Under the pieces are notes generated by a model that did not search any database, was not told the origin of the DNA, and worked only from the letters and a program-made list of their open reading frames with translations. DNA of 64,000 nt from Myroides sp. NP-2 (GTDB lineage: Bacteria; Bacteroidota; Bacteroidia; Flavobacteriales; Flavobacteriaceae), in assembly GCF_014145665.1 (NCBI RefSeq), contig NZ_JACHTD010000001.1, positions 124,001-188,000 on the forward strand, in the 5' to 3' direction. Shown piece after piece: positions 26,202-34,367 of this stretch. Numbering within the stretch: position 1 is the first letter of the stretch; every line of letters begins with the position of its first letter. The translations under genes and the position numbers were made by a program.

Positions 26202-28172
26202 ATGATGCACAGATTCTCCTTGTTTTTTCTTATTTTATTTGGGTTAATTTCCCAAGAAAATCACGCACAACTTCCGCTAGATATGGAACAATATGCTAAA
26301 GATTTATACAAATCGTTAGAGACAGCATCTAACGATAGTTTACGTGCAACGATTTACTTTAATTTAGCTACATATTGGACGCCTAAAGACTCGTTAAAAA
26401 CTTTTGAATATCTAGAAAAAGGCCATAAAAAGGCTCATAGTAACTTGTTTTTAAAAGGGATGTATCATGCAAAAAAAGGATACTATTATTACTCAAGAGG
26501 AAATTTGGAAGAAAGCAAAAAGCACTATTTAACAGCTGATTCTTTCTTGAATAAAATTTCGAAAAACGAAGAAGGTTACAAAACACAATCTGATATTTGG
26601 AATAATATTGCGGTAATTCATCAAATTGAAGATGAAGATGAAAAATTTGTAGAAATAACGGTGAATAAAGCTATTCCATATGCCGAAAAAGCTAAAGACA
26701 ACAGTAGACTGGCTACCCTTAACATTAGTTTGGGAATTGGTTTTATGAATTTGGAGCAATACGAAAAAGCAATTGTTTACTTTTTAAATGCTGAAAAACT
26801 TCTTCTATCTCAAGAAAATCAAAATCACAGGTTGATCAGTATGTACAATCGTATAGCCGAATGTTATCTTATAATTAACCAAACGGATAACGCAAAAGAT
26901 TATATTGATAAAGCAAGAGAAATTCTCAAAAACAATCCTGATTCTGATCAAAAAAGTATTTTTTATTTAATAGAAGGTTTATACTTTCAAAAAAATAATC
27001 AACACCATGCTTCATTAGCTTCCTACGACAAAGCCTTAAGGTTTACTGCTGGTCCAAATAAAACCTATCATATTCATGAGATACATATATACAAGGTGGG
27101 CTTATTATTAGAAATGAAACGCTTTAACGAAGCTTTACAAATTGGCTTATTATTAGAAAAAGATCCATTTACGACTGAAGTTGATGCAAACAAATCGTCA
27201 GTTTACAAATTTATTTCAGATGCTTATAAAGGTTTAGGAAAAACAGAACATGCGTATGAGTATTTAAAAAAGTACAGCGATCTTACTATAGAAATACACG
27301 ATCAGGATTTTAAGAGACAAATTAATGATTTAGAACTAAAATACGATGTAGCGCGTAAAGAAAAAGAATTGTTGCTAGCTAAAAGTAACGAAGAAGAAGC
27401 ACAGCTTAACTTAAAAAACAGTAGATTAATTACGGCTTTATCGCTTGCAGGCGTTGTTATTTTATTATTAATTACACTCATTACGCTTAATTTTTACCGA
27501 AATAATAAACGTCGATTACTTCAAAATGAAATTATTCATCAACAGAAAATTAAAGAGAAAAGCACTGAAGCAAAATTGGCAGTAAAAAATGCAATATTAG
27601 AAAGCGAAGAACAAGAACGCCAACGAATAGCGCAAGATTTACACGATAGTATGGGGGGAATGCTCGCGAACATTCGCATGTCAATCTCTCAAGAAAATGC
27701 TGAAAATTCGGAAGAGTTATTGAAAAAAATAGATAAGTCTATTGTAGAAATGCGTCGTATTGCCAGGAATCTAATGCCTGAAACATTGAAAAATCTTGGA
27801 TTGGAAATTGCTGTAAAAGAACTTTGTGAATCCATGTCGCAAAAACAATTGTACATTCAATTCGAAGCTTTCAATGTAGGGGACAAAATTCCTTTTAAGA
27901 TACAGTTATCCTTGTATCGTATTGTTCAAGAAGGCATCAGTAACGTGCTAAAATACGCACAGGCGACTAGTGTAATTGTTCAACTTAGTCAGTATGGAAA
28001 TACAATAAGCCTGACGATTGAAGATGACGGAATTGGCTTTGATACAACTAAGGTAGCTTATGGATTAGGAATAAATAGTATTAAAAACCGCACAGCTTTG
28101 CTGAATGGAACCGTAGAAATTTTATCGGAAGAAGGAAAAGGAACCACTATAAATGTTGAATGCTATGTATAA
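26202..28172 (+). CDS. TPR-containing sensor histidine kinase (NarX/DesK type)
   Basis: A 656-residue membrane kinase. It has a signal peptide (MMHRFSLFFLILFGLISQENHA), a periplasmic region of about 380 residues with TPR-like repeats (ARLATLNISLGIGFMNLEQYEKAI, SMYNRIAECYLIINQTDNAKDYI and others), a coiled-coil linker, a transmembrane helix at about 406-430, and a cytoplasmic HisKA_3 region with phosphoacceptor His481 in RQRIAQDLHDSMGG. The HATPase_c domain follows: NVLKYAQA (N box), TIEDDGIGFD and YGLGINSI (G boxes). It overlaps the response regulator gene by 20 bp, so the two form a two-component pair. Periplasmic TPRs suggest sensing of a protein or envelope state. Confidence 0.93.
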   Translation: MMHRFSLFFLILFGLISQENHAQLPLDMEQYAKDLYKSLETASNDSLRATIYFNLATYWTPKDSLKTFEYLEKGHKKAHSNLFLKGMYHAKKGYYYYSRGNLEESKKHYLTADSFLNKISKNEEGYKTQSDIWNNIAVIHQIEDEDEKFVEITVNKAIPYAEKAKDNSRLATLNISLGIGFMNLEQYEKAIVYFLNAEKLLLSQENQNHRLISMYNRIAECYLIINQTDNAKDYIDKAREILKNNPDSDQKSIFYLIEGLYFQKNNQHHASLASYDKALRFTAGPNKTYHIHEIHIYKVGLLLEMKRFNEALQIGLLLEKDPFTTEVDANKSSVYKFISDAYKGLGKTEHAYEYLKKYSDLTIEIHDQDFKRQINDLELKYDVARKEKELLLAKSNEEEAQLNLKNSRLITALSLAGVVILLLITLITLNFYRNNKRRLLQNEIIHQQKIKEKSTEAKLAVKNAILESEEQERQRIAQDLHDSMGGMLANIRMSISQENAENSEELLKKIDKSIVEMRRIARNLMPETLKNLGLEIAVKELCESMSQKQLYIQFEAFNVGDKIPFKIQLSLYRIVQEGISNVLKYAQATSVIVQLSQYGNTISLTIEDDGIGFDTTKVAYGLGINSIKNRTALLNGTVEILSEEGKGTTINVECYV

Positions 28173-28812
28173 TAAGAAATGTTTGAATTTGGTACTAATC
28201 GATGACCATCCTATGATTTTAGAAGGCTTGAAATCGCTATTGGAACAGGCTAATAAATTTCAACTATTCTCTTTTACAAAAGGATTGGCTGCACTAGGTT
28301 TCATCCAAGAAAATACAGTGCATATAGTATTGCTAGATATTGTTTTGAACGACGGAAGTGGCTTGGACTTCTGTAAAGCGATTAAACAAAAATCGCCTAA
28401 GACCATTGTTATCGGGATAAGTAATCAGGCAGAACGCAGCATTATATTTCGTTTTTTGGAAAATGGAGGAAACGGTTACATCTTAAAAAATGCAGATGCT
28501 GAAGAAATCATTCAGTGTATTGATAGCGCGATTAATGGAGAAATTGCATTAAGCAAAGAAGTACAACGTATTATGTTAGCTGCTCCATCTAACAATTTAG
28601 AATTGCCAAGGCTGACTAAACGAGAACAACAGGTGCTAGCACTAATCGCCATAGGAAATACCTCTGTGGAGATTGCTGAACGATTATTCATTTCAGTTAT
28701 TACTGTAGAATCGCACCGTCGAAACTTATTGCAAAAATTCAAGGCTAAAAATATGATTGAATTGGTCAAAATAGCCACGGAAAATAAATTGATAGCAAAC
28801 AGTTCGATCTGA
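28153..28812 (+). CDS. LuxR/NarL-family response regulator
   Basis: A 219-residue response regulator. The receiver domain (1-120) has the acidic pocket LIDDHP, phosphoacceptor Asp62 in LLDIVLNDGSG and the lysine in GYILKNA. The C-terminal LuxR helix-turn-helix includes LTKREQQVLALIAIG, EIAERLFISVITVESHRRNL. It overlaps the upstream kinase by 20 bp (ATG at 28153; a second in-frame ATG lies at 28162), meaning translational coupling. The target genes are not shown, but the divergent lipoprotein genes at 23.5-26.0 kb are obvious candidates. Confidence 0.93.
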   Translation: MLNAMYNKKCLNLVLIDDHPMILEGLKSLLEQANKFQLFSFTKGLAALGFIQENTVHIVLLDIVLNDGSGLDFCKAIKQKSPKTIVIGISNQAERSIIFRFLENGGNGYILKNADAEEIIQCIDSAINGEIALSKEVQRIMLAAPSNNLELPRLTKREQQVLALIAIGNTSVEIAERLFISVITVESHRRNLLQKFKAKNMIELVKIATENKLIANSSI

Positions 28813-28853
28813 ATTGTGTCCTGCTTTATTTTTTCACTAGCTGTTTTTGTTTT

Positions 28854-28911
28854 CAAACAAAAGGCGTGGATTTAACGAAAAAAAAATAGAGAACCTCGGT
28901 TCTCTGTTTTT
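28854..28911 (+). repeat. Interspersed element copy 2 (shared with 23360-23421)
   Basis: CAAACAAAAGG, CGTGGATTTA, A run, then hairpin AATAGAGAACC / GGTTCTCTGTTTT. The match to copy 1 extends over about 60 bp with a few substitutions. The two copies bracket the lipoprotein/two-component block. Confidence 0.7.
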
Positions 28912-28917
28912 TATTTT
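28877..28917. terminator. Bidirectional hairpin terminator
   Basis: AATAGAGAACC / GGTTCTCTGTT stem with A run before and T run after. It lies between the convergent regulator (+) and pentapeptide protein (-) genes and serves both. Confidence 0.88.
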
Positions 28918-29492
28918 AAAATCAATTGATGCTTTTTCAACAAGCCTTCCAAGCTATGTCTGGAAAAAATAGCATTTTTGAGTTTGGTCGAATCGGGATC
29001 AATGTCAAAATCATAACTGGTATAGAAGTCGGTCTTCTCTGCTTTGGCTTTGGTGAAATTCGCGCGATACAAATTACAGTTATCGAACATCGCCTGTGTC
29101 AAATCAGCCTCCATAAAATCAGCACTGATCAGGCTGCAATTGATGAATGAGGTTTTCTTTAAGTTTAGACCATAGAATAAAGTAAACTCCAAATTACAAT
29201 CGGTAAAGGAGAACTCAAAAATGGTTTGGTCAATCATCGTAAAGTTAACATGGGTGAAATTACAGGTTTGAAAGTGGCAATTTCTCAATCCCACATAATT
29301 AATAGCGGCCTGTTTGAAATTGCAATTTTTGAAATCACAATCGATAAATATAGTCGAAAGAAAAGAACACGCACTAAAGTCGCATTCGATGAATGTACAG
29401 TTTTCGTATTCTCGAAATGAAATCGAATGAGGTTCAAAGACAATTTTTTCGAAGGCTTGGTCGTATATAAAATCGGGAGTCATAGGATACAA
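28911..29492 (-). CDS. Pentapeptide-repeat protein
   Basis: A 193-residue soluble protein built of pentapeptide repeats of the A(D/N)LxX kind, running from about residue 25 to 165: NCTFIECDFSACSF, CNFKQAAINYVGLRNCHF, ADFMEADLTQAMFDNCNLYR, ANFTKAKAEKTDFY. The right-handed quadrilateral helix they form mimics DNA in the Qnr gyrase-protection proteins; Qnr members have a more regular pattern of 9 coils and a characteristic dimerisation tail, here the C-terminus is LKNAIFSRHSLEGLLKKH. A Qnr-like role is possible but not shown. It has its own terminators on both sides. Confidence 0.88.
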   Translation of the reverse strand: MYPMTPDFIYDQAFEKIVFEPHSISFREYENCTFIECDFSACSFLSTIFIDCDFKNCNFKQAAINYVGLRNCHFQTCNFTHVNFTMIDQTIFEFSFTDCNLEFTLFYGLNLKKTSFINCSLISADFMEADLTQAMFDNCNLYRANFTKAKAEKTDFYTSYDFDIDPDSTKLKNAIFSRHSLEGLLKKHQLILK

Positions 29493-29497
29493 TGGAT

Positions 29498-29530
29498 TAA
29501 AAAAAGCCTAATAAAAAGTCATTAGGCTTG
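29498..29530 (-). terminator. Terminator of the glutathionylspermidine-synthase operon
   Basis: AAGCCTAAT / ATTAGGCTT around an 8-nt loop with a T run on the minus strand directly after the stop codon of the 380-aa gene at 29535. Confidence 0.88.
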
Positions 29531-29534
29531 TATG

Positions 29535-30677
29535 TTATTCAATAATATGAGGTACAAATCTACTTTTGTCCGTGGTAATGCGTTTATCGCTTTCTCTAAA
29601 AGTAATACCACAAGGTTCTTGTCCGATGAGCCAGCTGCCTATGATAAAATAGCCTTTACCTTGATTGGGGATATTGGCTAATGCCTGGCAGATGTAGCCT
29701 TCATCTCCATAGTCACCTTTTGTTGCTTCGACAATTTGGTTGTCGATATAGAGGGTTACATTGGCGCCTTCACGGGATAACAACGGTTTTTTGACATAAT
29801 TTTGCATGCCGTTTGCCTCGTCAAAATATGCTTCCAACAACAAAGGATGATTAGGGTACAACTTCCAAAGAATAGGTAAAATCGCCTTGTTGGACAAAAT
29901 CATCTTCCACGAAGGTTCAATCCATTGAGCCTCTGCCATATCATTGGGAATGTGTAGGGCGAAGCGCTCATAAATTAACCACTCCCACGGGTATAGTTTA
30001 AAAATATCGGTGATTACTTCATCTTCGAGGTCAGTAAAGGTTTCTCCGTCCCAGCCAATGTCGTCAATATAGATCAATTTGGTTTGAATTCCCGCTTGAA
30101 TGGCACAATCGCGGAGGTATTCAATATTAGTTAGGTCCTCTAGCGTTTCGCGCATACAGGAAAAGTGGAGCGTATTGCCCTTCATATGTGCTTTGGCCTC
30201 TGTCCACGTTTCGATGAGGCGATCGTGTACGGAATTGAATTGATCTTTAGAAGAACCAAAATAGGTATTCATCCATTGCCATTGTACTACACCTGTTTCA
30301 TAGAGAGAGGTAGGGGTGTCAGCGTTGAATTCCAATACCTTTAACTGTTGGTGAACAGTGTCGTAAACAAAGTCAAAACGCCCGTAAATACTCAGCTCAT
30401 CATTTTCCCATGAGCGCTCGATATGTTCGTGAAAAAACAGCGGAATTTGAAATTGATCGTATAATTTATTTGTAATAACATAGTCAACGGCCTCCAGGCA
30501 CATTTGCCATAAATCTGCAGTAGCAGCATAGACTTCATCCGCAAAGTTTTCGGAAATACTATAGTAGTACTCTTCTATCCAGTAGGGGATGTTGTTCTCG
30601 TCAGTGTGATAGCCAAATCCATGCTGTTCCAATCGGTTTTGCCAGTTGGATTGTGGGGTTACATATTTTATTTGCAT
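29535..30677 (-). CDS. Glutathionylspermidine synthase family protein (YgiC-like)
   Basis: A 380-residue ATP-grasp protein of the GSP_synth family. The E. coli enzyme Gss joins glutathione to spermidine; the stand-alone homologue YgiC has no proven substrate and is called an acid-amine ligase. The ATP-grasp residues are seen in YGRFDFVYDTVHQQLKVLE, in VKKPLLSREGANVTLY (Mg-ATP lysine and glutamate) and in IGSWLIGQEPCGITFRESD at the end. The body is missing the Gss amidase domain. It is in an operon downstream of two lipoprotein genes; E. coli ygiC likewise sits beside the DUF1190 gene ygiB, which supports the YgiC assignment. Confidence 0.9.
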   Translation of the reverse strand: MQIKYVTPQSNWQNRLEQHGFGYHTDENNIPYWIEEYYYSISENFADEVYAATADLWQMCLEAVDYVITNKLYDQFQIPLFFHEHIERSWENDELSIYGRFDFVYDTVHQQLKVLEFNADTPTSLYETGVVQWQWMNTYFGSSKDQFNSVHDRLIETWTEAKAHMKGNTLHFSCMRETLEDLTNIEYLRDCAIQAGIQTKLIYIDDIGWDGETFTDLEDEVITDIFKLYPWEWLIYERFALHIPNDMAEAQWIEPSWKMILSNKAILPILWKLYPNHPLLLEAYFDEANGMQNYVKKPLLSREGANVTLYIDNQIVEATKGDYGDEGYICQALANIPNQGKGYFIIGSWLIGQEPCGITFRESDKRITTDKSRFVPHIIE

Positions 30678-30686
30678 GTGTTACAA

Positions 30687-31055
30687 TTAAGAAGAAACGG
30701 TACTGCTTTTTGCCGTATTGCCAAAACCACCGCGTGCGGTTTGTTTTTTGTACGCATCAGCTTTGGTTGCATTAGTTCCTACGTTGGATTGAGGGGATAT
30801 TCCTGGACTGGTATAGCCCATTCCACCTCCCATCATCGGACGGAAGGCCATATACCACAATAAAGCACTTCCCATACCCATTCCTCCGCCGCTGCGTTGT
30901 TGTTGGTATTGGTCTGTTACTTCAGTATACGGTGCACTACTGTCCGCTCGCATGAATACACGTTGTTGCTCTTCTTTGGTTTCTGTAGGTTTAGAACATG
31001 ATGCTAAGGTGGCGGTGATTAAAACTAAGGAAACGGCTTTACTACTTTTTTTCAT
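30687..31055 (-). CDS. Small lipoprotein in YgiB position
   Basis: A 122-residue lipoprotein (signal LVLITATLASC, acylated Cys20). The middle is unusual, glycine- and methionine-rich: RSGGGMGMGSALLWYMAF followed by RPMMGGGMGYTSPGIS. The C-terminus is polar and basic. The position immediately upstream of the YgiC-like gene (9 bp) matches the E. coli ygiB-ygiC arrangement, and YgiB (DUF1190) proteins are similarly low in complexity, but a direct family match is not claimed. Confidence 0.6.
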   Translation of the reverse strand: MKKSSKAVSLVLITATLASCSKPTETKEEQQRVFMRADSSAPYTEVTDQYQQQRSGGGMGMGSALLWYMAFRPMMGGGMGYTSPGISPQSNVGTNATKADAYKKQTARGGFGNTAKSSTVSS

Positions 31056-31057
31056 AT

Positions 31058-31354
31058 TTATTCTACAGTTACGTAAATTGGAATTTTCTCAAGACTCGTC
31101 GGTTGACTCGCCCCCCAGTCGCTAATGTTTTTAGCCGTGGTTATTGTATCGACGCTCTCAAGTACAACTTGTCCGTTTGCCCAAATGGTTTGAGCCGTGA
31201 TATGGTGAATGCTATCTCCAGCAGGAATCGTCTTTAAGGTAACTTCTCTCGCTGATTTTTTATCTAGTGATTCTAAGTTTTGTGACGGCTGTTGTTGAGA
31301 ACATGCAGTCGTGATTAAGGCAATTACGCCCCCTGCTATTATTGCTTTTTTCAT
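31058..31354 (-). CDS. Small lipoprotein, unknown
   Basis: A 98-residue lipoprotein (signal ALITTAC, acylated Cys18, followed by SQQQPSQN). It contains SAREVTLKTIPAGDSIHHIT and VVLESVDTITTAKNIS. The gene stops 2 bp before the next start and so forms a three-gene operon with the YgiB-position and YgiC-like genes. No family was recognised. Confidence 0.6.
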   Translation of the reverse strand: MKKAIIAGGVIALITTACSQQQPSQNLESLDKKSAREVTLKTIPAGDSIHHITAQTIWANGQVVLESVDTITTAKNISDWGASQPTSLEKIPIYVTVE

Positions 31355-31458
31355 TGGAGCAATTCTTTTTTAGATTGAGTAACAAAGTTTGAAAATAAAA
31401 TTTGCTTATGCAATTCTTATTTGCTAAAATGAAAGTTATTGTAAGATAGTTAATTATA

Positions 31459-31489
31459 TTGGGCTTGGTAGAATTTCTTTTTACTTTTG
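31459..31489 (+). promoter_or_regulatory. Promoter of the AraC-family regulator
   Basis: TTGG at 31459-31462, then TACTTTTG at 31482-31489 with 20 bp spacing, fits the Bacteroidota -33/-7 arrangement well. The ATG at 31508 follows 18 bp later. Confidence 0.65.
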
Positions 31490-31507
31490 TTTGAAAAGGG
31501 GAAGAAC

Positions 31508-32383
31508 ATGGACGAAATAGCAATCTTACAAATTAACGATATTACACATAATAATCTGCAAACGGATTTTTATGCCAATCGGCTATCCCAACATTTGATT
31601 GACAATCACAGTCATATTGAACGACCTCATAAGCACAACTTCTATGTAGGTGTGCTGTTTACAAAAGGGGAGGGCATTCACGAGATTGACTTCAACCGTT
31701 ATGAGGTAAAACCAGGAACGGCCTTTATGTTGGCGCCAGGGCAAACACATAGCTGGGAGTTGTCAGACGATATTGAAGGCTATATCTTCTTTCATACCCA
31801 GAACTTTTTAGACTTGTATATGTTGAAGGAATCGCTACGCGATTATCCTGTTTTCCGTTCGGCTTTTTATCCCAATCGGGTGTGTTTGACCGAGGCAGAT
31901 ACCCAGATTTTGGCTTTTGTTCTCCATCGCATGGTGGAGGAAGTTCAACAAGAGCAGTGGAAACGCAACCAGCAATTGGTGAGCTTGACCTTGCTGTTCT
32001 ATATTGAAACGAATCGCATTCTCCTTCAAGGGGAAACGTTTAAGACCATCCATAATAATTTATATGCCACGCATCTGCAGCTGTTCGAAGAATTGATTGA
32101 ACAACACTTTGCAGAAGAAAAATCTGCTGCGGTGTATGCGGGCTGGATGAATATGACGCAAAAGCATTTGAATCGCGTCTGCAAGACAATGGTCAATCAA
32201 ACAACGACAGATATCATTTTGGATCGCGTTGTCCTAGAAGCTAAGCGCATGATGATTTATACGGACTATCCGCTCAACGATATTGCCTCCATGTTAGGCT
32301 ATGACGATTATTCGTATTTCTCTAAGTTATTTAAAAAACGCGTAGGCGAAACACCAAAAGAATTTTTTAAACGTTATCAATAA
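31508..32383 (+). CDS. AraC-family transcriptional regulator
   Basis: A 291-residue regulator using ATG 31508 (MDEIAILQINDITHNN); the open frame begins earlier with TTG inside the promoter and is rejected. The N-terminal cupin-like effector domain (residues about 25-120: HIERPHKHNFYVGVLF, EVKPGTAFMLAPGQTHSW) would bind a small molecule. The C-terminal double helix-turn-helix is in the last 100 residues: MNMTQKHLNRVCKTMV and PLNDIASMLGYDDYSYFSKLFKKRVGETPKEFF. It is divergent from the lipoprotein/YgiC-like operon, which may be its target. A bidirectional terminator follows. Confidence 0.92.
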   Translation: MDEIAILQINDITHNNLQTDFYANRLSQHLIDNHSHIERPHKHNFYVGVLFTKGEGIHEIDFNRYEVKPGTAFMLAPGQTHSWELSDDIEGYIFFHTQNFLDLYMLKESLRDYPVFRSAFYPNRVCLTEADTQILAFVLHRMVEEVQQEQWKRNQQLVSLTLLFYIETNRILLQGETFKTIHNNLYATHLQLFEELIEQHFAEEKSAAVYAGWMNMTQKHLNRVCKTMVNQTTTDIILDRVVLEAKRMMIYTDYPLNDIASMLGYDDYSYFSKLFKKRVGETPKEFFKRYQ

Positions 32384-32406
32384 TTGGTTTGCAGTTGACA
32401 GTAAAT

Positions 32407-32442
32407 AAAAAAGTCCTTACAAGTTGTAAGGACTTTTTTTTT
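32407..32442. terminator. Bidirectional terminator between araC-type gene and tRNA-Trp
   Basis: AAGTCCTTAC / GTAAGGACTT, loop AAGTT, flanked by A and T runs on both sides. It ends the regulator (+) and lies just past the 3' end of tRNA-Trp (-). Confidence 0.92.
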
Positions 32443-32444
32443 CG

Positions 32445-32515
32445 CACGGGTGGAGGGATTCGAACCCCCATCAACGGTTTTGGAGACCGCTATTCTACCC
32501 TTGAACTACACCCGT
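32445..32515 (-). tRNA. tRNA-Trp (anticodon CCA)
   Basis: A 71-nt cloverleaf: acceptor ACGGGTG / CACCCGT, D-arm with AGTTCAAGGGTAGAAT, anticodon arm GCGGTCTCCAAAACCGT with CCA anticodon, and T-arm GGGGTTCGAATCCC. The discriminator is G and CCA is not encoded. Confidence 0.96.
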
Positions 32516-32532
32516 TTTTGTTTCAAGTGGTG

Positions 32533-32540
32533 CAAAGATA
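32533..32540 (-). promoter_or_regulatory. -7 element of the tRNA-Trp promoter
   Basis: Minus strand TATCTTTG matches TAnnTTTG and lies 17 bp upstream of the first base of tRNA-Trp. Confidence 0.55.
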
Positions 32541-32559
32541 ATTAACTTTTTGAAAGAAA

Positions 32560-32928
32560 CTATTCTTTTTTATAAAATATATTTAACCAAATTATGCGCG
32601 ATAATCGGTAGTTAAATGTCCATGATAAAAATATTACAACTACAATAGCGATAAAGGTTTGAAGCAGAGTGATCTGCGTGTCAAATAACGCATTGATGAT
32701 TAATCTCAATACCATTACTGCACACATCTGGGCAACAGTAAGTCCATAGCTTACATACATCCCTCCAAAGTAAAAACCAGTTTCCCTATGGAAATTATAA
32801 TGACAATGTGAACATTCTTTCGTCATTTTTGGCATGCGCATGGTGATGGGATTTCCCTTATCATAGAATAAATCTTCTTTGCCACAGTTTGGGCATTTTC
32901 CACTGAGAACTCTTGATATGTATGACAT
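32560..32928 (-). CDS. DUF983 membrane protein with zinc ribbon
   Basis: A 122-residue protein using ATG 32928 (MSYISRVLSGKCPNC); an upstream TTG start is weaker. Residues 11-45 form a zinc ribbon of two CxxC pairs (CPNC and CSHC), followed by FHRETGFYFGGMYVSYGL and two transmembrane helices (AVMVLRLIINALF, FIAIVVVIFLSWTFNY). This is the DUF983 family, whose function is unknown; members are often near cytochrome oxidase genes. A single transcript with no clear neighbours. Confidence 0.88.
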   Translation of the reverse strand: MSYISRVLSGKCPNCGKEDLFYDKGNPITMRMPKMTKECSHCHYNFHRETGFYFGGMYVSYGLTVAQMCAVMVLRLIINALFDTQITLLQTFIAIVVVIFLSWTFNYRLSRIIWLNIFYKKE

Positions 32929-33015
32929 AAGATAATTTTTATGCAAAGTAAAGTAAAAATACTGAATTGCAACGGTTTTAAAATGCTGTATTTTGGTGTA
33001 ATTCGGACATTTTAA

Positions 33016-33114
33016 ATGGTATTTTTACTTTTTGTTTTTGTTGGGTTTCTATTTATATCGCTGATTGTCTTTCTAAAAGCAAAAGGGAAAAGACATCCCT
33101 ATCCAAACAGATGA
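33016..33114 (+). CDS. Small one-helix membrane protein (32 aa), not annotated by length filters
   Basis: ATG GTA at 33016 opens a 32-codon frame ending TGA at 33112: MVFLLFVFVGFLFISLIVFL then KAKGKRHPYPNR. It is one hydrophobic helix of about 20 residues followed by a strongly basic tail, giving a clear inside-positive topology. A terminator hairpin begins 16 bp downstream. It lies alone between divergent neighbours. A random ORF of such organisation is possible, so confidence is moderate; function unknown. Confidence 0.45.
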   Translation: MVFLLFVFVGFLFISLIVFLKAKGKRHPYPNR

Positions 33115-33127
33115 GGGCTAAAAACAC

Positions 33128-33162
33128 AAAAACAGCAGTAAGGGTTAGTTTACTGCTGTTTA
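33128..33162. terminator. Hairpin terminator
   Basis: AACAGCAGTAA (33131-33141) and TTACTGCTGTT (33150-33160) form an 11-bp stem with A-rich and T-rich flanks. It lies between the small ORF (+) and the 239-aa gene (-). Confidence 0.85.
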
Positions 33163-33177
33163 GTATAAAGTAATTTT

Positions 33178-33897
33178 TTATTCCGTTTCGCTCTCTTCTG
33201 TATAGTTTTCTTGCTCTACTTCTACCTCATTTGAAGAAGCTTCCCTAATATTTAAGTATTTCAAAGGATTCGTCTCATTTTCTCCATTGTAGTAATCGTC
33301 AAATTCTTTCACCAAGTTTGCGATTTCTTCTAGCGACATTACGTCGTTTTCCTCTTTAGTTACATTGTAGTACTGCGCTAAGTTAAGGCGATCGGTGTCG
33401 TATTTTTTGCGAAGCGCCGTTTTTTGGGCAGCGTATATTTTTCTGTCCATGCCGTACTTTCTGTAGATCTCTTTTTGTTCTGCTTTATAAACAGCATCTA
33501 ACTCTTTTAGATCAGCCTTGTAGCCATTGTCTTGTTTATTGGCTAAGTCGTATTCTACTTTTTTCTGTGCCCATAGATCCATTTGATCTTTGGTCAGTGT
33601 GCGTTGAATGAATAAAGCGTATGACTCTTTTACTTTTTTTGCCGTTTCATTTTTCTCAACGGGCAACATATCAGTTCTGTCGTTTAACGCTTGAAGATCT
33701 CTTTTGATGTATTCGTTTTTCACGACAAAAGAAGCTTCTTGTTTATGACTTAGACCCAATTCAGCTTTATGTTCCAGAATCGTTTCTAAGTCTTTGTATA
33801 CAACAATGTCATTAGCTGTCATAATCACAGGTTTTCTCTGTGCGTAAGTCGCAGACATCGTCAACAAAAGGATGGATAATGAGATAATCTTTTTCAT
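33178..33897 (-). CDS. Secreted/periplasmic helical protein, unknown
   Basis: A 239-residue protein with a signal peptide (MKKIISLSILLLTMSATYAQ, cleaved about residue 20). The rest is highly charged and helical: LGLSHKQEASFVVKNEYIK, ALNDRTDMLPVEKNETAKKV, TKDQMDLWAQKKVEYDLANK and AVYKAEQKEIYRKYGMDRKI. This is reminiscent of Spy/CpxP-type periplasmic chaperones, which share helices with repeated LT..Q motifs, but an identity is not claimed. The acidic C-terminus (EVEVEQENYTEESETE) is not typical. A TAAATTTG element lies 26 bp upstream of the start. Confidence 0.7.
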   Translation of the reverse strand: MKKIISLSILLLTMSATYAQRKPVIMTANDIVVYKDLETILEHKAELGLSHKQEASFVVKNEYIKRDLQALNDRTDMLPVEKNETAKKVKESYALFIQRTLTKDQMDLWAQKKVEYDLANKQDNGYKADLKELDAVYKAEQKEIYRKYGMDRKIYAAQKTALRKKYDTDRLNLAQYYNVTKEENDVMSLEEIANLVKEFDDYYNGENETNPLKYLNIREASSNEVEVEQENYTEESETE

Positions 33898-33922
33898 CTT
33901 TTTCTTTAATTTCTTTCAATTG

Positions 33923-33930
33923 CAAATTTA
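33923..33930 (-). promoter_or_regulatory. -7 element of the 239-aa gene
   Basis: Minus strand TAAATTTG (TAnnTTTG), 26 bp before the start codon. The 33931-34320 stretch beyond it is AT-rich and holds a TAACGTTTAT inverted repeat at about 34152 and 34221, but no gene. Confidence 0.45.
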
Positions 33931-34324
33931 ATATAAAATAATCTTTTTCCTCCTGAAGTATAGTTAAATAAAGTAAAGCACAAGGTGTTCTAATCTGTCC
34001 TATTCTATACTACGGTAGTTGATTTATCAAAAGTTTTGGATAGGAATGCTATCCTGTCTTTTGTGCTCATTTTGGGGGAAATAGTATTGCCCACAAAATT
34101 AAACATATGTTTATTAAAATTAGTTAAATTTTTTTAAAATATGAATTATACTAACGTTTATGTCTTTTTTTTGTTTTCTCCTGCTTTTTGCCTTTGAAAT
34201 CCTAAGTAATCTCCTTTAAAATAAACGTTAATTATACTCTTTTGGTATGTTCGCTTAGTTGATTTGTATAAATATTTCGTCGATTTCTATTGTATCCGAC
34301 TTTTTTTGTTTTTTATTTGTTGCG

Positions 34325-34332
34325 TATTTTTG
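34325..34332 (+). promoter_or_regulatory. -7 element upstream of the 154-aa secreted protein
   Basis: TATTTTTG matches TAnnTTTG. It lies inside the longest open frame and so argues for translation starting at 34341 or 34368. Confidence 0.45.
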
Positions 34333-34367
34333 TTTTTTTTATGATAATTAATTACATATGTGATTAT

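Noticed and set aside
28911..29492. Qnr quinolone-resistance gene
   Set aside because: The pentapeptide pattern is real but the coil count and C-terminal dimerisation region do not clearly match Qnr; kept as a generic pentapeptide-repeat protein.
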